Shown: positions 24,561-33,949, numbered from the stretch's first letter. The stretch is DNA of 64,000 bases from Bog-473 sp963755495 (GCA_963755495.1 CAVWJS010000012.1:186001-250000); one strand, 5' to 3'. The notes: a model not told the origin generated them from the letters alone. Translations and numbers: made by a program.

Positions 24561-26789
24561 ATGCCGATTGCTATTACCGACGACCACAGGGAGCTGGCCT
24601 CCACCGTCCGGGGTGTCCTCACGGCACACAATGCGTTACAAGCGGCACGCGCCCTGCTCGAGGCCGAAGACGAGAGCCGCCCCTCCTACTGGCGGGAGAT
24701 GGCGGACCTGGGCTGGCTCGGCATTCACCTGCCTGAGGAGTACGGAGGCTCAGGGGCGGGTCTCCTCGAGTTGGTCGTGGTGCTGGACGAGCTCGGTCGC
24801 CAGGTGGCACCTGGACCGTTCCTGCCGACCGTTCTGGCCTCGGCCGTGATCGAACAGTGCGGCAGCGCCGAGCAGAAGCAGCGGCTGCTTCCCGCCTTGG
24901 CGGACGGCACGACAACTGCTGCTCTCGGGCTGGCCGGGAATGCTCTCGATCTTTCCAATGGGAACCTCACGGGTAAGGCCGGGGTCGTGCTGGGCGGGGC
25001 AACCGCCGACCTTTTGTTGTTTTGCGTGGGCGGCGATGTGGCGATCGTGCCAGCCGGCGTACCGGGCCTCACTGTGCTTCACGAGTCCAACCTCGATCCC
25101 ACCCAAAGTTGCGTAGCGGTGGAGGCTGATGGCGTCGCGGTGCGACCGAACGACATGATTGGCGGTGCAGCGGGCCGGGCGCTCGCGCTGGCTCGGACGC
25201 TCGGAGCGGCCGAGGCCGTCGGGGGTGCAGCTGCGTGCGTCGACAAGGCTGTTGAGTACGCCAAACAACGTGTGCAGTTCGGTCGCACCATAGGGACCTT
25301 TCAGGCTGTGAAGCACCACTGCGCCAACATGCTGGTGGACGCTGAGCTGGCTACCGCACTCGTCTGGGACGCGGCACGCGCTTCGGTCGGGGGAGAGGAT
25401 GAGTTCTCTCTCGTGGCCGCCATGGCGGCGACACTCGCTTTCGAACCGTTCGTCCGCAACGCACAGATGAATATTCAGGTGCATGGGGGGATCGGATTCA
25501 CGTGGGAGCACGACGCCCATCTGTATCTTCGACGGGCGCTCGTGCTCAACGCCGTACTGGGCACGCCGGCCGATGGCGAGGATGTGACCACGTTGGCGAA
25601 GAAGGGGACGACCCGCGCGGTGACTCTGGACCTACCCCCGCAGGCCGAACAGTTGCGGGGTGAGTTACGCCTGGAGGCTGAGCGGTTGGCCACTCTAAGC
25701 GGCGATGAGCAACGCCGTGCCTTTATCGGCTCGGGCCTGATGGTCCCGCACTGGCCCCGACCCTGGGGGAGGGACGCCGGTGCGATTGAGCAACTGATCA
25801 TTGACGAAGAGCTCAAGGCGGTGGGTATTAAGCCTCCGTCGTTCGGCATCACTGGTTGGAACATCATGACGGTGAACCAGTACGCCACCCCGGAGCAGGC
25901 CGAGCGCTGGGTGGAACGGACGCTGATGGGGGAGTTGGTCTGGTGCCAGTTGTTCAGTGAGCCGGACGCCGGATCCGACGCGGCGGCCGTCAAGACCAAA
26001 GGGGAGCGTGTCGACGGCGGATGGTTGGTCAACGGCCAAAAGGTCTGGACTTCGGGCGCTCAGTACTGCCACCTCGGTTTGGCGACTGTGCGCACCGACC
26101 CGGATGCACCGAAGCATGCCGGCATAACCACGATGGTGATCGACATGCACGGGCCGGGAGTTGAGGTCCGGCCGTTGCGCCAGATCACCGGTGGCGCCGA
26201 TTTCAACGAGGTGTTCTTCAACGATGTCTTCGTTCCCGACGACGACGTGGTGGGCAAGGCTAACGATGGTTGGACAGTTGCTCGGTCGACCTTGGGCAAC
26301 GAGCGGGTTTCCATCGGTGGAAGTTCGACCAGCTTCTTTCCCGATATGGACATCCTCGACCTGTTACATCGCCACGGCGATCGAGTCCCAGGTGCCGCGG
26401 CACGGGTGGGGACGGTGCTGGCCAAAGATCACGCACTCAAGGTCCTCAACCTGCGCCGCGCCCAGCGCGCCGTTGTCGGGGGCGGTCCCGGACCCGAGGG
26501 CAACGTGACCAAGCTGGTGCTGGCTGAGCTCGGTCAAGTTCGCTGTCAGTTGCAGGCCGACCTCGTCGGCAGCGAGATGGCCCTCCTCGCAGGCGACGGC
26601 GCATTTGCCGGGCTGGCCCAACTGGGTATCAGAGCCATGTCGATCGCCGGCGGAACCTCGGAGATCACCCGCAACCAAATCGCCGAGCGCATTCTCGGGT
26701 TGCCGCGGGATCCGCTCAACAATTACGGGGTCTGCTACTCCACGAGGGAGAGGGTTGCCTCGATGTTGCCCCTCGTGGCATTCGAATAG
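24561..26789 (+). CDS. Two-domain acyl-CoA dehydrogenase
   Basis: A 742-residue protein made of two acyl-CoA dehydrogenase units. The first (about 1-355) ends with QVHGGIGFTWEHD; the second (about 385-742) has QLFSEPDAGSD, GQKVWTSGAQ and AGGTSEITRNQIAERILGLP. GAGGGGGG precedes ATG 24561. Such tandem FadE proteins oxidise bulky acyl-CoAs; the two halves may form an internal heterodimer. Its last 55 nt overlap the convergent Ohr gene. Confidence 0.9.
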   Translation: MPIAITDDHRELASTVRGVLTAHNALQAARALLEAEDESRPSYWREMADLGWLGIHLPEEYGGSGAGLLELVVVLDELGRQVAPGPFLPTVLASAVIEQCGSAEQKQRLLPALADGTTTAALGLAGNALDLSNGNLTGKAGVVLGGATADLLLFCVGGDVAIVPAGVPGLTVLHESNLDPTQSCVAVEADGVAVRPNDMIGGAAGRALALARTLGAAEAVGGAAACVDKAVEYAKQRVQFGRTIGTFQAVKHHCANMLVDAELATALVWDAARASVGGEDEFSLVAAMAATLAFEPFVRNAQMNIQVHGGIGFTWEHDAHLYLRRALVLNAVLGTPADGEDVTTLAKKGTTRAVTLDLPPQAEQLRGELRLEAERLATLSGDEQRRAFIGSGLMVPHWPRPWGRDAGAIEQLIIDEELKAVGIKPPSFGITGWNIMTVNQYATPEQAERWVERTLMGELVWCQLFSEPDAGSDAAAVKTKGERVDGGWLVNGQKVWTSGAQYCHLGLATVRTDPDAPKHAGITTMVIDMHGPGVEVRPLRQITGGADFNEVFFNDVFVPDDDVVGKANDGWTVARSTLGNERVSIGGSSTSFFPDMDILDLLHRHGDRVPGAAARVGTVLAKDHALKVLNLRRAQRAVVGGGPGPEGNVTKLVLAELGQVRCQLQADLVGSEMALLAGDGAFAGLAQLGIRAMSIAGGTSEITRNQIAERILGLPRDPLNNYGVCYSTRERVASMLPLVAFE

Positions 26790-27154
26790 GGGCACACCTC
26801 GTGGGCCGCGTCCACCAACGATTGCGCTGTGGCCCTGTCGAGTTTTGGAGCGTAGATCACCAGGGCTGCGGTGAGGCCGAAGCCACCGTTGTCGAGTGAG
26901 CCGATACCGATACTGGCGGAGACCTCCGTGCCGTCGACGTCCAGCTTCTTCTGTCCGGCAATCAACTTCATGGCGGAGTGAAAGCAGGCCGCGTAGCCTG
27001 CAGCGAAGAGCTCCTCAGGGTTGGTTCCTCCACCGGGGCCGCCCATTTCTATGGGAATCCTTAGGTCGAGGTCGATGAAACCGTCGTCACTTCGGGCGTG
27101 ACCATTGCGGCCATCCCCGGTCGAATGAGCCGTTGCGGTATAGATGGGTTCCAT
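26735..27154 (-). CDS. Organic hydroperoxide resistance protein (Ohr/OsmC)
   Basis: A 139-residue Ohr subgroup protein. The peroxidatic Cys57 (AACFHSAM) and resolving Cys121 (VCPYSNATRGN) are both kept. NPEELFAAGYA is the Ohr signature. ATG 27154 begins MEPIYTATAHS. It reduces organic hydroperoxides with lipoylated or other dithiol partners. The 3' end overlaps the convergent dehydrogenase gene. Confidence 0.93.
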   Translation of the reverse strand: MEPIYTATAHSTGDGRNGHARSDDGFIDLDLRIPIEMGGPGGGTNPEELFAAGYAACFHSAMKLIAGQKKLDVDGTEVSASIGIGSLDNGGFGLTAALVIYAPKLDRATAQSLVDAAHEVCPYSNATRGNIEATLSLVE

Positions 27155-27201
27155 GCCAACCACAACCCCTGTGGGGTTGCTGCTATTCCCTTGACTCTGC
27201 T

Positions 27202-27253
27202 CGAATGCGTGATTCGAATGCGTGATTCGAATGCGTGATTCGAATGCGTTATT
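27202..27253. repeat. Tandem array, 4 x 13 bp, on the MFS stop codon
   Basis: CGAATGCGTGATT occurs at 27202, 27215, 27228 and, as CGAATGCGTTATT, at 27241. The last copy holds the TAA (27249-27251) of the minus-strand MFS gene; the other copies lie downstream of that gene. Confidence 0.96.
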
Positions 27254-28782
27254 CGAGAGCCCCGACCACTGGCGCCAATAGGAGTCCAGCGTCTTCGTCA
27301 ACTGGGGGATCTGGAGTGACCGCGTTCGGACCGTGGGACGGCAGGAACAACGCAGGAATGAACGCGACCACAATGGTGGCGATAGCCCACCAGTACGTAT
27401 GGGAGAAGGCCCGCGCTACTTGCTCGGCGACAGTAGGCGGCAGCTTTACTGTCTGAGACAGCAGCGCACTGTCACTCGAGGAATGGGAATGGGTATTTTC
27501 GACGATGCTGCGTTGGAGCACGACGGCGAAGAGTGCGGTGGCGATGGAAGCGCCGATCTGGCGCACGATGTTCAGGGTAGTGCTGGCCCGCGGCACGTCG
27601 GCATGGGAGAGGTCGTAGTAGGCGGCCGACATGATCGGCATCATCGAAAGGCCCAATCCCAAGCCCGCGCACGAAGAGGGTCCCGGCCAGCAGGACATTA
27701 CTCGTGGTTGATGTGACGAAGGCGAAAGGGATAGTGGCGACGGCCATGATCAAAATGCCGAGTGGGACGATTCTGCGCGGACCGGCGCGGTCGGCAATGA
27801 TTCCCGACCTTCGCATAAGCAAGGTGGCGCCGATGCCTTGTGGCGTCATCAGGAGTCCGGCCTGCCAGGGACTCTCGCCGCGGGCAATCTGGTAGTAGAG
27901 CGGCAAGAGGAACATGCCGCCGAACAGCGTGGCACCCATCACGAACATGCAGATGTTGGAGATGGTGAAGTTGCGGTTCTTGAACAGACGCAGGTCGAGC
28001 AAGGGGTTGCGGACACGCAAGGCATGAAAGACGAATCCGACGGTGAGGACGACGCCGAGCACGAAGCTCACCAGAACGGGAGTGCTCGTGAACTTTCCAG
28101 TGATGCCAACTTCTGAGAGCGAGTACACCAGTGCGGCCAATCCGGGGGAGAGTAGGGCGAAGCCAACGCCATCGAAGCTGTTCTGGACCCGCTCCTCCCC
28201 ACCAACCAGGAATTTCCCGGAAAGGATAAGGGTGAAGATGCCGATGGGCACGTTGATGTAGAAGATCCAGCGCCAGCTGAAGTTCGAGACGATCAATCCG
28301 CCGAGTACCGGGCCGAGGATCGGCCCCAGGATGGTGGGAACGCCGACGATGCTCATCACGCGACCGATGCGCTGAGGCCCGGCTGCGCGGGCCACCATTG
28401 ATTGGCCAATGGGCAGGATCATGCCGCCGCCCAACCCTTGCAGGATGCGGAACAAGATGAGGGAATTGGCTGACCACGCAACCCCGCACAGGCACGATCC
28501 AATAACGAACAGGGAAATGGACATCATCCACATCAACTTTGTCCCGAATCGTTCGATGGCCCACCCGGTGACCGGGATGACTACGGCCAACGAGAGCAAG
28601 TAGCCAGTGGTCACCCACTGAATGGTCGAGACCTGCACATGGAAATCCCGGCCGAGCGTGTCGAGGGCGACCGCCACAATGGTCGTGTCGAGGATGGCCA
28701 TGATCGATCCGAGCACCATCACGCTGGACACGCGGCGGATCTCGGGGGTCAAGACGGAACTCTCGGAGGTGCTGCGGGGCAT
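27249..28782 (-). pseudogene. DHA2-family MFS drug/efflux transporter, one +1 frameshift
   Basis: From ATG 28782 (GAGAGGAG upstream) the frame encodes a 14-helix DHA2 (EmrB/QacA) transporter up to LFVRGLG near 27660. The rest, LGLSMMPIMSAAYYDLS to the end at 27249, is in the +1 frame; one base too many lies within about 27650-27670 (an extra A at 27657 or a G in the preceding G run give the same protein). The repaired length is about 510 residues. It is divergent from a MarR gene and probably repressed by it. Recent mutation and sequence error cannot be separated here. Confidence 0.85.
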
Positions 28783-28811
28783 GGGACTCCTCTCGCGGGG
28801 AATGCTTCATA

Positions 28812-28843
28812 ATACTCAAAGATCTAGATATGTCAAAGAGTAT
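28812..28843. promoter_or_regulatory. Candidate MarR operator between divergent genes
   Basis: ATACTC (28812-28817) and GAGTAT (28838-28843) are inverted around an AT-rich centre that contains the 8-bp palindrome ATCTAGAT. The site lies 29 nt before the MFS start and 18 nt before the marR start, where binding could silence both. Confidence 0.5.
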
Positions 28844-28860
28844 GTGCCAGACTTGTCTCC

Positions 28861-29337
28861 GTGGGACTCGCCGAGGACGCCTTCGATCGCCTTCGTCAAA
28901 TCGTGTTTGAGGGTGAGCACGTCGAGAGGATGGCGGCACTGGGCGCGCAGACGAAGCTCTCACCGGGTGTCATCAAGACGCTGGTTCGCTTGGCCCGCAC
29001 CGACCGCATCTCAATGGGGGAGCTGGCGCGCGGCATCGGCTGCGATCCTTCGTACGTCACGGCTCTGGTGGACGACCTGACGGCGCACCGGCTAGCGAAG
29101 CGGGAACCCGACCCTGCCGACCGGCGGGTAAAGATCGTCGTCCTTACCGAGAACGGACGAGCTTTGGCCGAAGAGATCGATTCGGTCCTGTCGGTCCCTC
29201 CGGTCGCCTTCCGTGCCCTCTCGCGCCCGGAGCTGCGTCAGCTTCGTGAACTTCTCGACAAGGTGATTGCCGCGGATCCCGAACCCTCTGACAACGAGAC
29301 TTCTCGAGCCGCGACGCTCAAAGCCACTGCTTCGTAA
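28861..29337 (+). CDS. MarR-family transcriptional regulator
   Basis: A 158-residue winged-helix protein: ISMGELARGIGCDPSYVTALVDDL is the HTH region described by positions 50-74, and DPADRRVKIVVLTENG the wing. GTG 28861 is the start. It is divergent from the DHA2 exporter, the usual arrangement for a ligand-relieved repressor of a drug pump. The last Ala-Ser-stop is repeated downstream. Confidence 0.88.
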   Translation: MGLAEDAFDRLRQIVFEGEHVERMAALGAQTKLSPGVIKTLVRLARTDRISMGELARGIGCDPSYVTALVDDLTAHRLAKREPDPADRRVKIVVLTENGRALAEEIDSVLSVPPVAFRALSRPELRQLRELLDKVIAADPEPSDNETSRAATLKATAS

Positions 29338-29358
29338 GCCTCGTAAGCCTCGTAAGCC
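29329..29358. repeat. 9-bp array repeating Ala-Ser-stop at the marR end
   Basis: GCTTCGTAA at 29329-29337 is followed by GCCTCGTAA at 29338 and 29347 and a degenerate fourth copy. The period of 9 keeps the frame, so Ala-Ser-stop is written three times. Confidence 0.95.
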
Positions 29359-29597
29359 TCATCGGCTCGATCGTCGCCGTCCGCCGGCGCCTTCAATGCG
29401 CATCTGCGAGCCGGTACATGCCGTTGCTGTTACGGTCGCTTGCAACGGCCACTGATCTGGCAAAGGCGGAACGAACGGGTCAGGCGGTGGCGTACACAAT
29501 CTTCGTGGGCGCGATGAGTTTTGCCATGCTCCTTCGTCAACTCAATAGGATTGTCAGCACTAGCCAGGCGGACGAGAGAAGAGCGAGAGGGGAGCGT

Positions 29598-30524
29598 GTG
29601 GCGGCAGTCAGTGTGCGCAACCTCGCCAAGTCCTATGGCGACAAGCTGGCGGTGCGAGACGTCTCTTTCGACGTCGAGAAGGGTGACGTCTTTGCCCTCC
29701 TCGGACCGAATGGAGCGGGGAAGACGACGACAATCGAGATCCTCGAGGGATTCCGTGATCGGAGCGGGGGCGAGGTCGAGACTCTCGGCGTCGACCCGGC
29801 GAACCGCAGCACGCAACGGTGGCTGCGGACCCGCATCGGCGTCGTCCTCCAGGAATTGGCCGTTGAGCCGTACTACTCGGTGCGCCAGGTGCTGAGTCGC
29901 AATGCCGGCTATTACCCGTCACCGCGACCGGTTGACGAAATCATCGAGCTGATTGGGCTCAAGGAGAAGGCGGACCAGAGAGTCAAAACTCTCTCGGGTG
30001 GCCAGCAGCGACGGCTCGATGTCGGCTTGGGCATCATCGGCAACCCTGAGCTCCTCTTCTTGGACGAACCGACCACCGGGCTCGACCCCTCGGGGCGCCG
30101 GGACACGTGGGACCTCATCCGCCAGCTGACCTCCCTTGGCACCACCGTGATGCTCACCACCCACTACATGGATGAAGTGGAGGCCCTGGCCGACCGGGTG
30201 GCCGTGCTCAACAATGCCGAGATCGTGGCCGCCGGCACCCCCACATCCATCGGGGGCCGTGACTCGAGCGAGGTGACCATTCGGTTCCTGCTTCCCGAAG
30301 GGGCTACACGGGCGGATCTTCCGGTACGCGTCGACTCGCTCGACCAGGGCCTGGTCGAGATCCGAACCCGTGACGAGCTGCGGCTGCTCCACGAGCTCAC
30401 GGGTTGGGCTTTGGAGCACGATCACGTGCTCACCGGGCTCTCGGTCGTCCGCGTCACCCTTGAAGACGTGTACCTACACCTGACCAGGGATGCGGTCGAG
30501 CCGAGTGAGAAGGCTGCCAAATGA
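29598..30524 (+). CDS. ABC-2 type exporter, ATP-binding subunit
   Basis: A 308-residue DrrA-like ATPase. Walker A GPNGAGKTT (about 38), signature LSGGQQRR (about 133), Walker B LLFLDEPTTGLDP (about 153) and H-loop TTHYMDE (about 188) are intact. A C-terminal extension (about 225-308) is typical of drug-exporting ABC-2 ATPases. GTG 29598 with GAGGGGAG upstream is chosen; the frame extends to 29418. It overlaps its permease by 4 nt. Confidence 0.9.
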   Translation: MAAVSVRNLAKSYGDKLAVRDVSFDVEKGDVFALLGPNGAGKTTTIEILEGFRDRSGGEVETLGVDPANRSTQRWLRTRIGVVLQELAVEPYYSVRQVLSRNAGYYPSPRPVDEIIELIGLKEKADQRVKTLSGGQQRRLDVGLGIIGNPELLFLDEPTTGLDPSGRRDTWDLIRQLTSLGTTVMLTTHYMDEVEALADRVAVLNNAEIVAAGTPTSIGGRDSSEVTIRFLLPEGATRADLPVRVDSLDQGLVEIRTRDELRLLHELTGWALEHDHVLTGLSVVRVTLEDVYLHLTRDAVEPSEKAAK

Positions 30525-31372
30525 GCGCCGCGGCTGCTTCGCCCACTCCCGTTTCGCCCGTTCCTGCGTCGCCGATTCCCACGACCGGGTCGTTTCACGG
30601 GCTCAGTGACCTCAAGTTGGTCGGGCGCCAGGTTTGGTACGAGCAGCTGAGCTTCTGGCTCAACCCGCTGGGCGCTTTCTTCACCCTGGGCTTCTCGACG
30701 ATCTTCCTGGTCTTGCTGGGAGCTATCGGCGGGAACAGCAAGATCGGCTCGGGCTACGGTGCTGCCCTTCTGCACCAGTACTACCTGGCCAGTTTCCTCG
30801 CCTACGGGATCATGGCCGCGTGTTTCACCGTCTTGGCCCAGACCCTCGTGAATCGACGCGAGATGGGACTGCTGAAGCGTCTCCGCCTCAGCCCGGTTCC
30901 CACCTGGTCGTTGTTGAGCGCGATCTTCCTCAGCACCATGCTGATCGCGCTTTTGCAGGTGGGAATCCTGCTCGCCGTAGGCACGCTCGGTTTCAACGAC
31001 CACCTCCCGGTCTATGGCGTGGCCTTCGTCTTGACCATCGTGGTCGGTATGCTCAGCTTCACCGCGCTCGGCGTCGGTATAAGCACGCTGGTCCCCAATG
31101 CTGACGCGTCGGGACCGATGGTCAGCATTGTCTTCTTCCTCCTGCTGGCTTTCTCGGGGTTGTACTTCCCGATCAAGCCCGGCAGCACCTTGGCCAACAT
31201 CTCGGGCTACTTCCCGGTCCGCCACCTCATCACCGCGGTACTGGCCTCGTTCAACCTACCCGAGGGTGCCAACCCGTGGGCCTGGCACGACCTCGGGGTC
31301 ATGGCTATTTGGGGAGTGGCGGGAGTTTTGGTGGCGCTTCGCCGCTGGCAATGGGCCCCTCGGCGAGGCTGA
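30521..31372 (+). CDS. ABC-2 type exporter, membrane subunit
   Basis: A 283-residue permease with a Pro/Ser-rich N-terminus (1-25) and six membrane segments, including LVNRREMGLLKRLRLSPVP (the conserved coupling region) and FSGLYFPI. It overlaps the ATPase gene by 4 nt and so forms a two-gene exporter of DrrAB type. The substrate is unknown. Confidence 0.88.
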   Translation: MSAAAASPTPVSPVPASPIPTTGSFHGLSDLKLVGRQVWYEQLSFWLNPLGAFFTLGFSTIFLVLLGAIGGNSKIGSGYGAALLHQYYLASFLAYGIMAACFTVLAQTLVNRREMGLLKRLRLSPVPTWSLLSAIFLSTMLIALLQVGILLAVGTLGFNDHLPVYGVAFVLTIVVGMLSFTALGVGISTLVPNADASGPMVSIVFFLLLAFSGLYFPIKPGSTLANISGYFPVRHLITAVLASFNLPEGANPWAWHDLGVMAIWGVAGVLVALRRWQWAPRRG

Positions 31373-31380
31373 CTAGTTGG

Positions 31381-31461
31381 AGTGATCTCCTACCTCAAGT
31401 GATGTCCTATTTTAAGTGATCTCCTATTTCAAGTGATCTCCTATTTCAAGTGATCATTTCA
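31381..31461. repeat. Tandem array, 4.7 x 17 bp, between convergent genes
   Basis: AGTGATCTCCTATTTCA and close variants start at 31381, 31398, 31415 and 31432, with a 13-nt partial copy at 31449. The array starts 8 nt after the permease stop and ends 25 nt before the stop of the convergent AlkB-like gene. Confidence 0.97.
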
Positions 31462-31485
31462 AGTGCATGGCAGCCGATGGGTGCT

Positions 31486-32115
31486 CTAGCGAACTCCTGA
31501 AGGCCGAAACTGCACACTGACTCTGGGCCCATTCGGGTGTGCCAGCTTGGGTACACAGTGTTCCCACGTGCGTTGGCAGCTCCCTCCCATGATGAAGAGG
31601 TCCCCTCTTCCGAGCTCGAAGTGCTCGGACTTACCCCCACCGCGAGGGCGCAAGAGAAAGCGGCGCGGCACCCCCAGAGAGACGATCGCGACCAGGGTGT
31701 CCTCGGTTCGGCCACGGCCGATCCGGTCCCCGTGCCAGGCGACGCTGTCGGCACCGTCTCGGTAGAGACACAGCCCGACCGTACGAAACGATTCGGCCAG
31801 TTCGTCCTGATAGCTCTTGCTCAGTTCCCTTCTCATTCGTTCGAGAGCGGGATCGGGCAACGTTTGCTCTTCGTTGTAGAAAGCCACCAATCGCGGAACA
31901 TCCACAATCCGATCGAACATCCGCCGCCGTTCGGCTCGCCATGGCACGCGCTCCATGAGCCGTTCGAAAAGCTGATCGGACCCAGCGACCCAATCGCGGT
32001 GCAGTTCCACCCAAGCTCCGCCGGAAAGGAACTTCCGCCCGACCCTTGGTGCAATGGCCGACAACGTGGTGTCGGTTGCGTCGTCTAGGAGGGAGGGTTG
32101 GTAGATGAGGGACAT
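31486..32115 (-). CDS. AlkB-like 2-oxoglutarate/Fe(II) dioxygenase
   Basis: A 209-residue double-stranded beta-helix oxygenase. The iron ligands are His128-x-Asp130 (AWHGD) and His186 (TWEHCVPK), and Arg198/Arg204 (PRVSVQFRP) bind 2-oxoglutarate. This set matches AlkB-type DNA/RNA dealkylases. ATG 32115 is chosen although its ribosome site is weak. Confidence 0.88.
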   Translation of the reverse strand: MSLIYQPSLLDDATDTTLSAIAPRVGRKFLSGGAWVELHRDWVAGSDQLFERLMERVPWRAERRRMFDRIVDVPRLVAFYNEEQTLPDPALERMRRELSKSYQDELAESFRTVGLCLYRDGADSVAWHGDRIGRGRTEDTLVAIVSLGVPRRFLLRPRGGGKSEHFELGRGDLFIMGGSCQRTWEHCVPKLAHPNGPRVSVQFRPSGVR

Positions 32116-32196
32116 CAGGACCAGATTAACCGCCAATTACGAACATACGTTTGTTCACGAGGCGCGGTGGTAACCCGTGATGGCGATACAGCTGCT

Positions 32197-32232
32197 GATC
32201 CTCAGTTGCTGTCGAGAGATCCTCAGTTGCTG
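32197..32232. repeat. Two copies of a 15-bp segment (21-bp period) at a gene end
   Basis: GATCCTCAGTTGCTG occurs at 32197-32211 and 32218-32232. On the minus strand it carries Ser-Asn-stop of the next gene; the 21-nt period keeps the frame, so the stop is duplicated in phase. Confidence 0.9.
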
Positions 32233-32660
32233 CAGATCCTGGTCGGGCTGACCACTACGGCGGTGCGGCGCTGTTGCATCATGGCCAGGTCATAAGCATC
32301 CCAGTCATCGTGTGAGCCTCCGGCGGCCACAAAGATCTCGCGGAGGAGCAGACGAAGACGGTCAGTGCCGACAGCAGGATTCGGGTCATCGGGGCCGATG
32401 AGTTCGACGCTTCCTTCGATCGTGGCCCACTCCCATCCGGAGCGAAAGGTGATGCTCAACTGGGGCCGCTGACGGAGGTTGGCCAGTTTCGTCACACCGT
32501 AGGTGACGAATCCGATTACGTCGTGATCTCCGATCGGATGGGGAAGTGCTCCGGCGTTCACCACGGAGGACTGGATCGTTTGGTCTCCACGGAGAGTGGA
32601 CACAACCGCCAGGAAATGATCCCTCCCCGCGATCTCGATTGCGTCCTGCAACGTCGTCAT
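32223..32660 (-). CDS. PPOX-class F420-dependent oxidoreductase
   Basis: A 145-residue split-barrel flavoenzyme-like protein: FLAVVSTLRGDQTIQSSVVN at the front, TYGVTKLANLRQRPQLSITF in the middle and RTAVVVSPTRI at the end. The pattern is that of actinobacterial F420-binding FDOR proteins. ATG 32660 (MTTLQDA) matches the family N-terminus; ATG 32732 extends it. It is divergent from the DUF3052 gene. Confidence 0.82.
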   Translation of the reverse strand: MTTLQDAIEIAGRDHFLAVVSTLRGDQTIQSSVVNAGALPHPIGDHDVIGFVTYGVTKLANLRQRPQLSITFRSGWEWATIEGSVELIGPDDPNPAVGTDRLRLLLREIFVAAGGSHDDWDAYDLAMMQQRRTAVVVSPTRICSN

Positions 32661-32712
32661 GGAACGGGCCACCTCTCTCATGTGGTCTCGGGTCGAGCAG
32701 TTGTGCGTTGCT

Positions 32713-33216
32713 ATGGACACTAGGTCCCTCAATGGCGCGAAAGCTCCACGATGGAATACTGCTCAAGTGGTTGGCTACTCGGGTACTCCGCTGGCGATCA
32801 AACTCGGTATCAAGGAGGGATCGCGGCTGACATTGGTGTCGGCTCCCGGGACGTTCGTCCTCGAGCTCCCTCCACGTGTCGTGCTGAGCCGGCAGCTTCG
32901 AGGTGAAGCAGATACCGTCGTGGCTTTCTTCACCAAGAGGGCGAAGCTCGAGCAGCGGCTCGCCGCCATGGCTTCCACGGTGTTCCCCTCGGGAAGCCTG
33001 TGGATTGCGTGGCCCAAGAAGGCTTCGGGCGTGCCCACGGATCTGACTGACAATACGGTTCGTCATGCCGCACTGCCACGGGGCCTGGTTGACAACAAGG
33101 TCTGTGCGATCGATGGCACCTGGTCTGCGCTCCGTTTCGTCTGGCGCCTCGAGAATCGGGGTGTCTCGGGAGGGATCAAGGCCTCTGGAGCCGCCAGATT
33201 GGGACGGCCGTCGTAA
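32713..33216 (+). CDS. DUF3052 family protein
   Basis: A 167-residue protein with VGYSGTPLAIKLGIKEGSR, the signature of DUF3052, a small actinobacterial family of unknown function, followed by VAFFTKRAKLEQRL and SLWIAWPKK. ATG 32713 gives a typical N-terminus; the frame begins at 32659. It lies next to the FDOR gene in divergent orientation. Confidence 0.75.
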   Translation: MDTRSLNGAKAPRWNTAQVVGYSGTPLAIKLGIKEGSRLTLVSAPGTFVLELPPRVVLSRQLRGEADTVVAFFTKRAKLEQRLAAMASTVFPSGSLWIAWPKKASGVPTDLTDNTVRHAALPRGLVDNKVCAIDGTWSALRFVWRLENRGVSGGIKASGAARLGRPS

Positions 33217-33235
33217 AACGTGGCACGATCGGTTC

Positions 33236-33940
33236 ATGCGAGTCCATCGCAGTTTCGCCTTTGTCGATGTCTCGGGCTTCACTGCCCTGACCGAACTTGA
33301 AGGTGACGAGTATGCGGTCGAAGTTCTGACTTCCTTTAGGGCGCTACTCCGAGACATCTGTGCCCGCCGAGGTGTGCGCATCGCCAAGTGGCTGGGAGAC
33401 GGCGTCATGCTCGTATGCGTGGAAACGGCGCCCTTGTTAGCCGCAATCCTCGAGCTGCACCACGTCGCCGGTACCATGTCGGGCCTGGCCCAGACGGTCT
33501 CGATCCGTTCGGGGGTGACATCGGGCGACGTCATTTTGATGGAGGGTGACGACTACATCGGTCACTGCGTCAATGTGGCCGCCCGGCTGTGCGATCTGGC
33601 CCAGGATGGCGAGGCCCTCACTTCGCCCTCGGTCCTGGGCGACATGCCGCGATGGGGAACGGTCGTCTCGGAGCGGGACGTCGTTCTGCGTGGCGTGGAA
33701 CGGCCGATTGTTGCCGCAAGCATCGCGATGAGAGATGCGGCGGGTGACCCACAGGTTGATCCGATCTGTGGTGTCCCGCTTTCTGTCCTCACGGCCACAG
33801 CGACCGCGACCGATCCTCGGGGAGGGACGGTCCTGTTCTGTTCCCCCGGGTGCCTCGACACCTGGAGCCGCCGTCCGGCCAACCAGCATGGGCACCTCGC
33901 GGACACACCCACCCTGCCTGCTCACTTGGAAACTGCCTAG
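33236..33940 (+). CDS. Class III nucleotide cyclase domain fused to a YHS/TRASH metal-binding domain
   Basis: A 234-residue protein. Residues 1-170 are a class III cyclase catalytic domain: metal Asp11 (FVDVSGFTAL) and Asp55 (WLGDGVML), purine-side Lys51 and the transition-state pair in VNVAARL (about 112-118). Residues about 173-220 carry Cys-containing VDPICGVPL and FCSPGCLDTW, the YHS (TRASH-like) metal-binding signature. It makes cAMP or cGMP if active; the YHS domain could make the activity depend on copper, zinc or another metal. No membrane segment is seen. Confidence 0.85.
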   Translation: MRVHRSFAFVDVSGFTALTELEGDEYAVEVLTSFRALLRDICARRGVRIAKWLGDGVMLVCVETAPLLAAILELHHVAGTMSGLAQTVSIRSGVTSGDVILMEGDDYIGHCVNVAARLCDLAQDGEALTSPSVLGDMPRWGTVVSERDVVLRGVERPIVAASIAMRDAAGDPQVDPICGVPLSVLTATATATDPRGGTVLFCSPGCLDTWSRRPANQHGHLADTPTLPAHLETA

Positions 33941-33949
33941 TCTCTCGAG

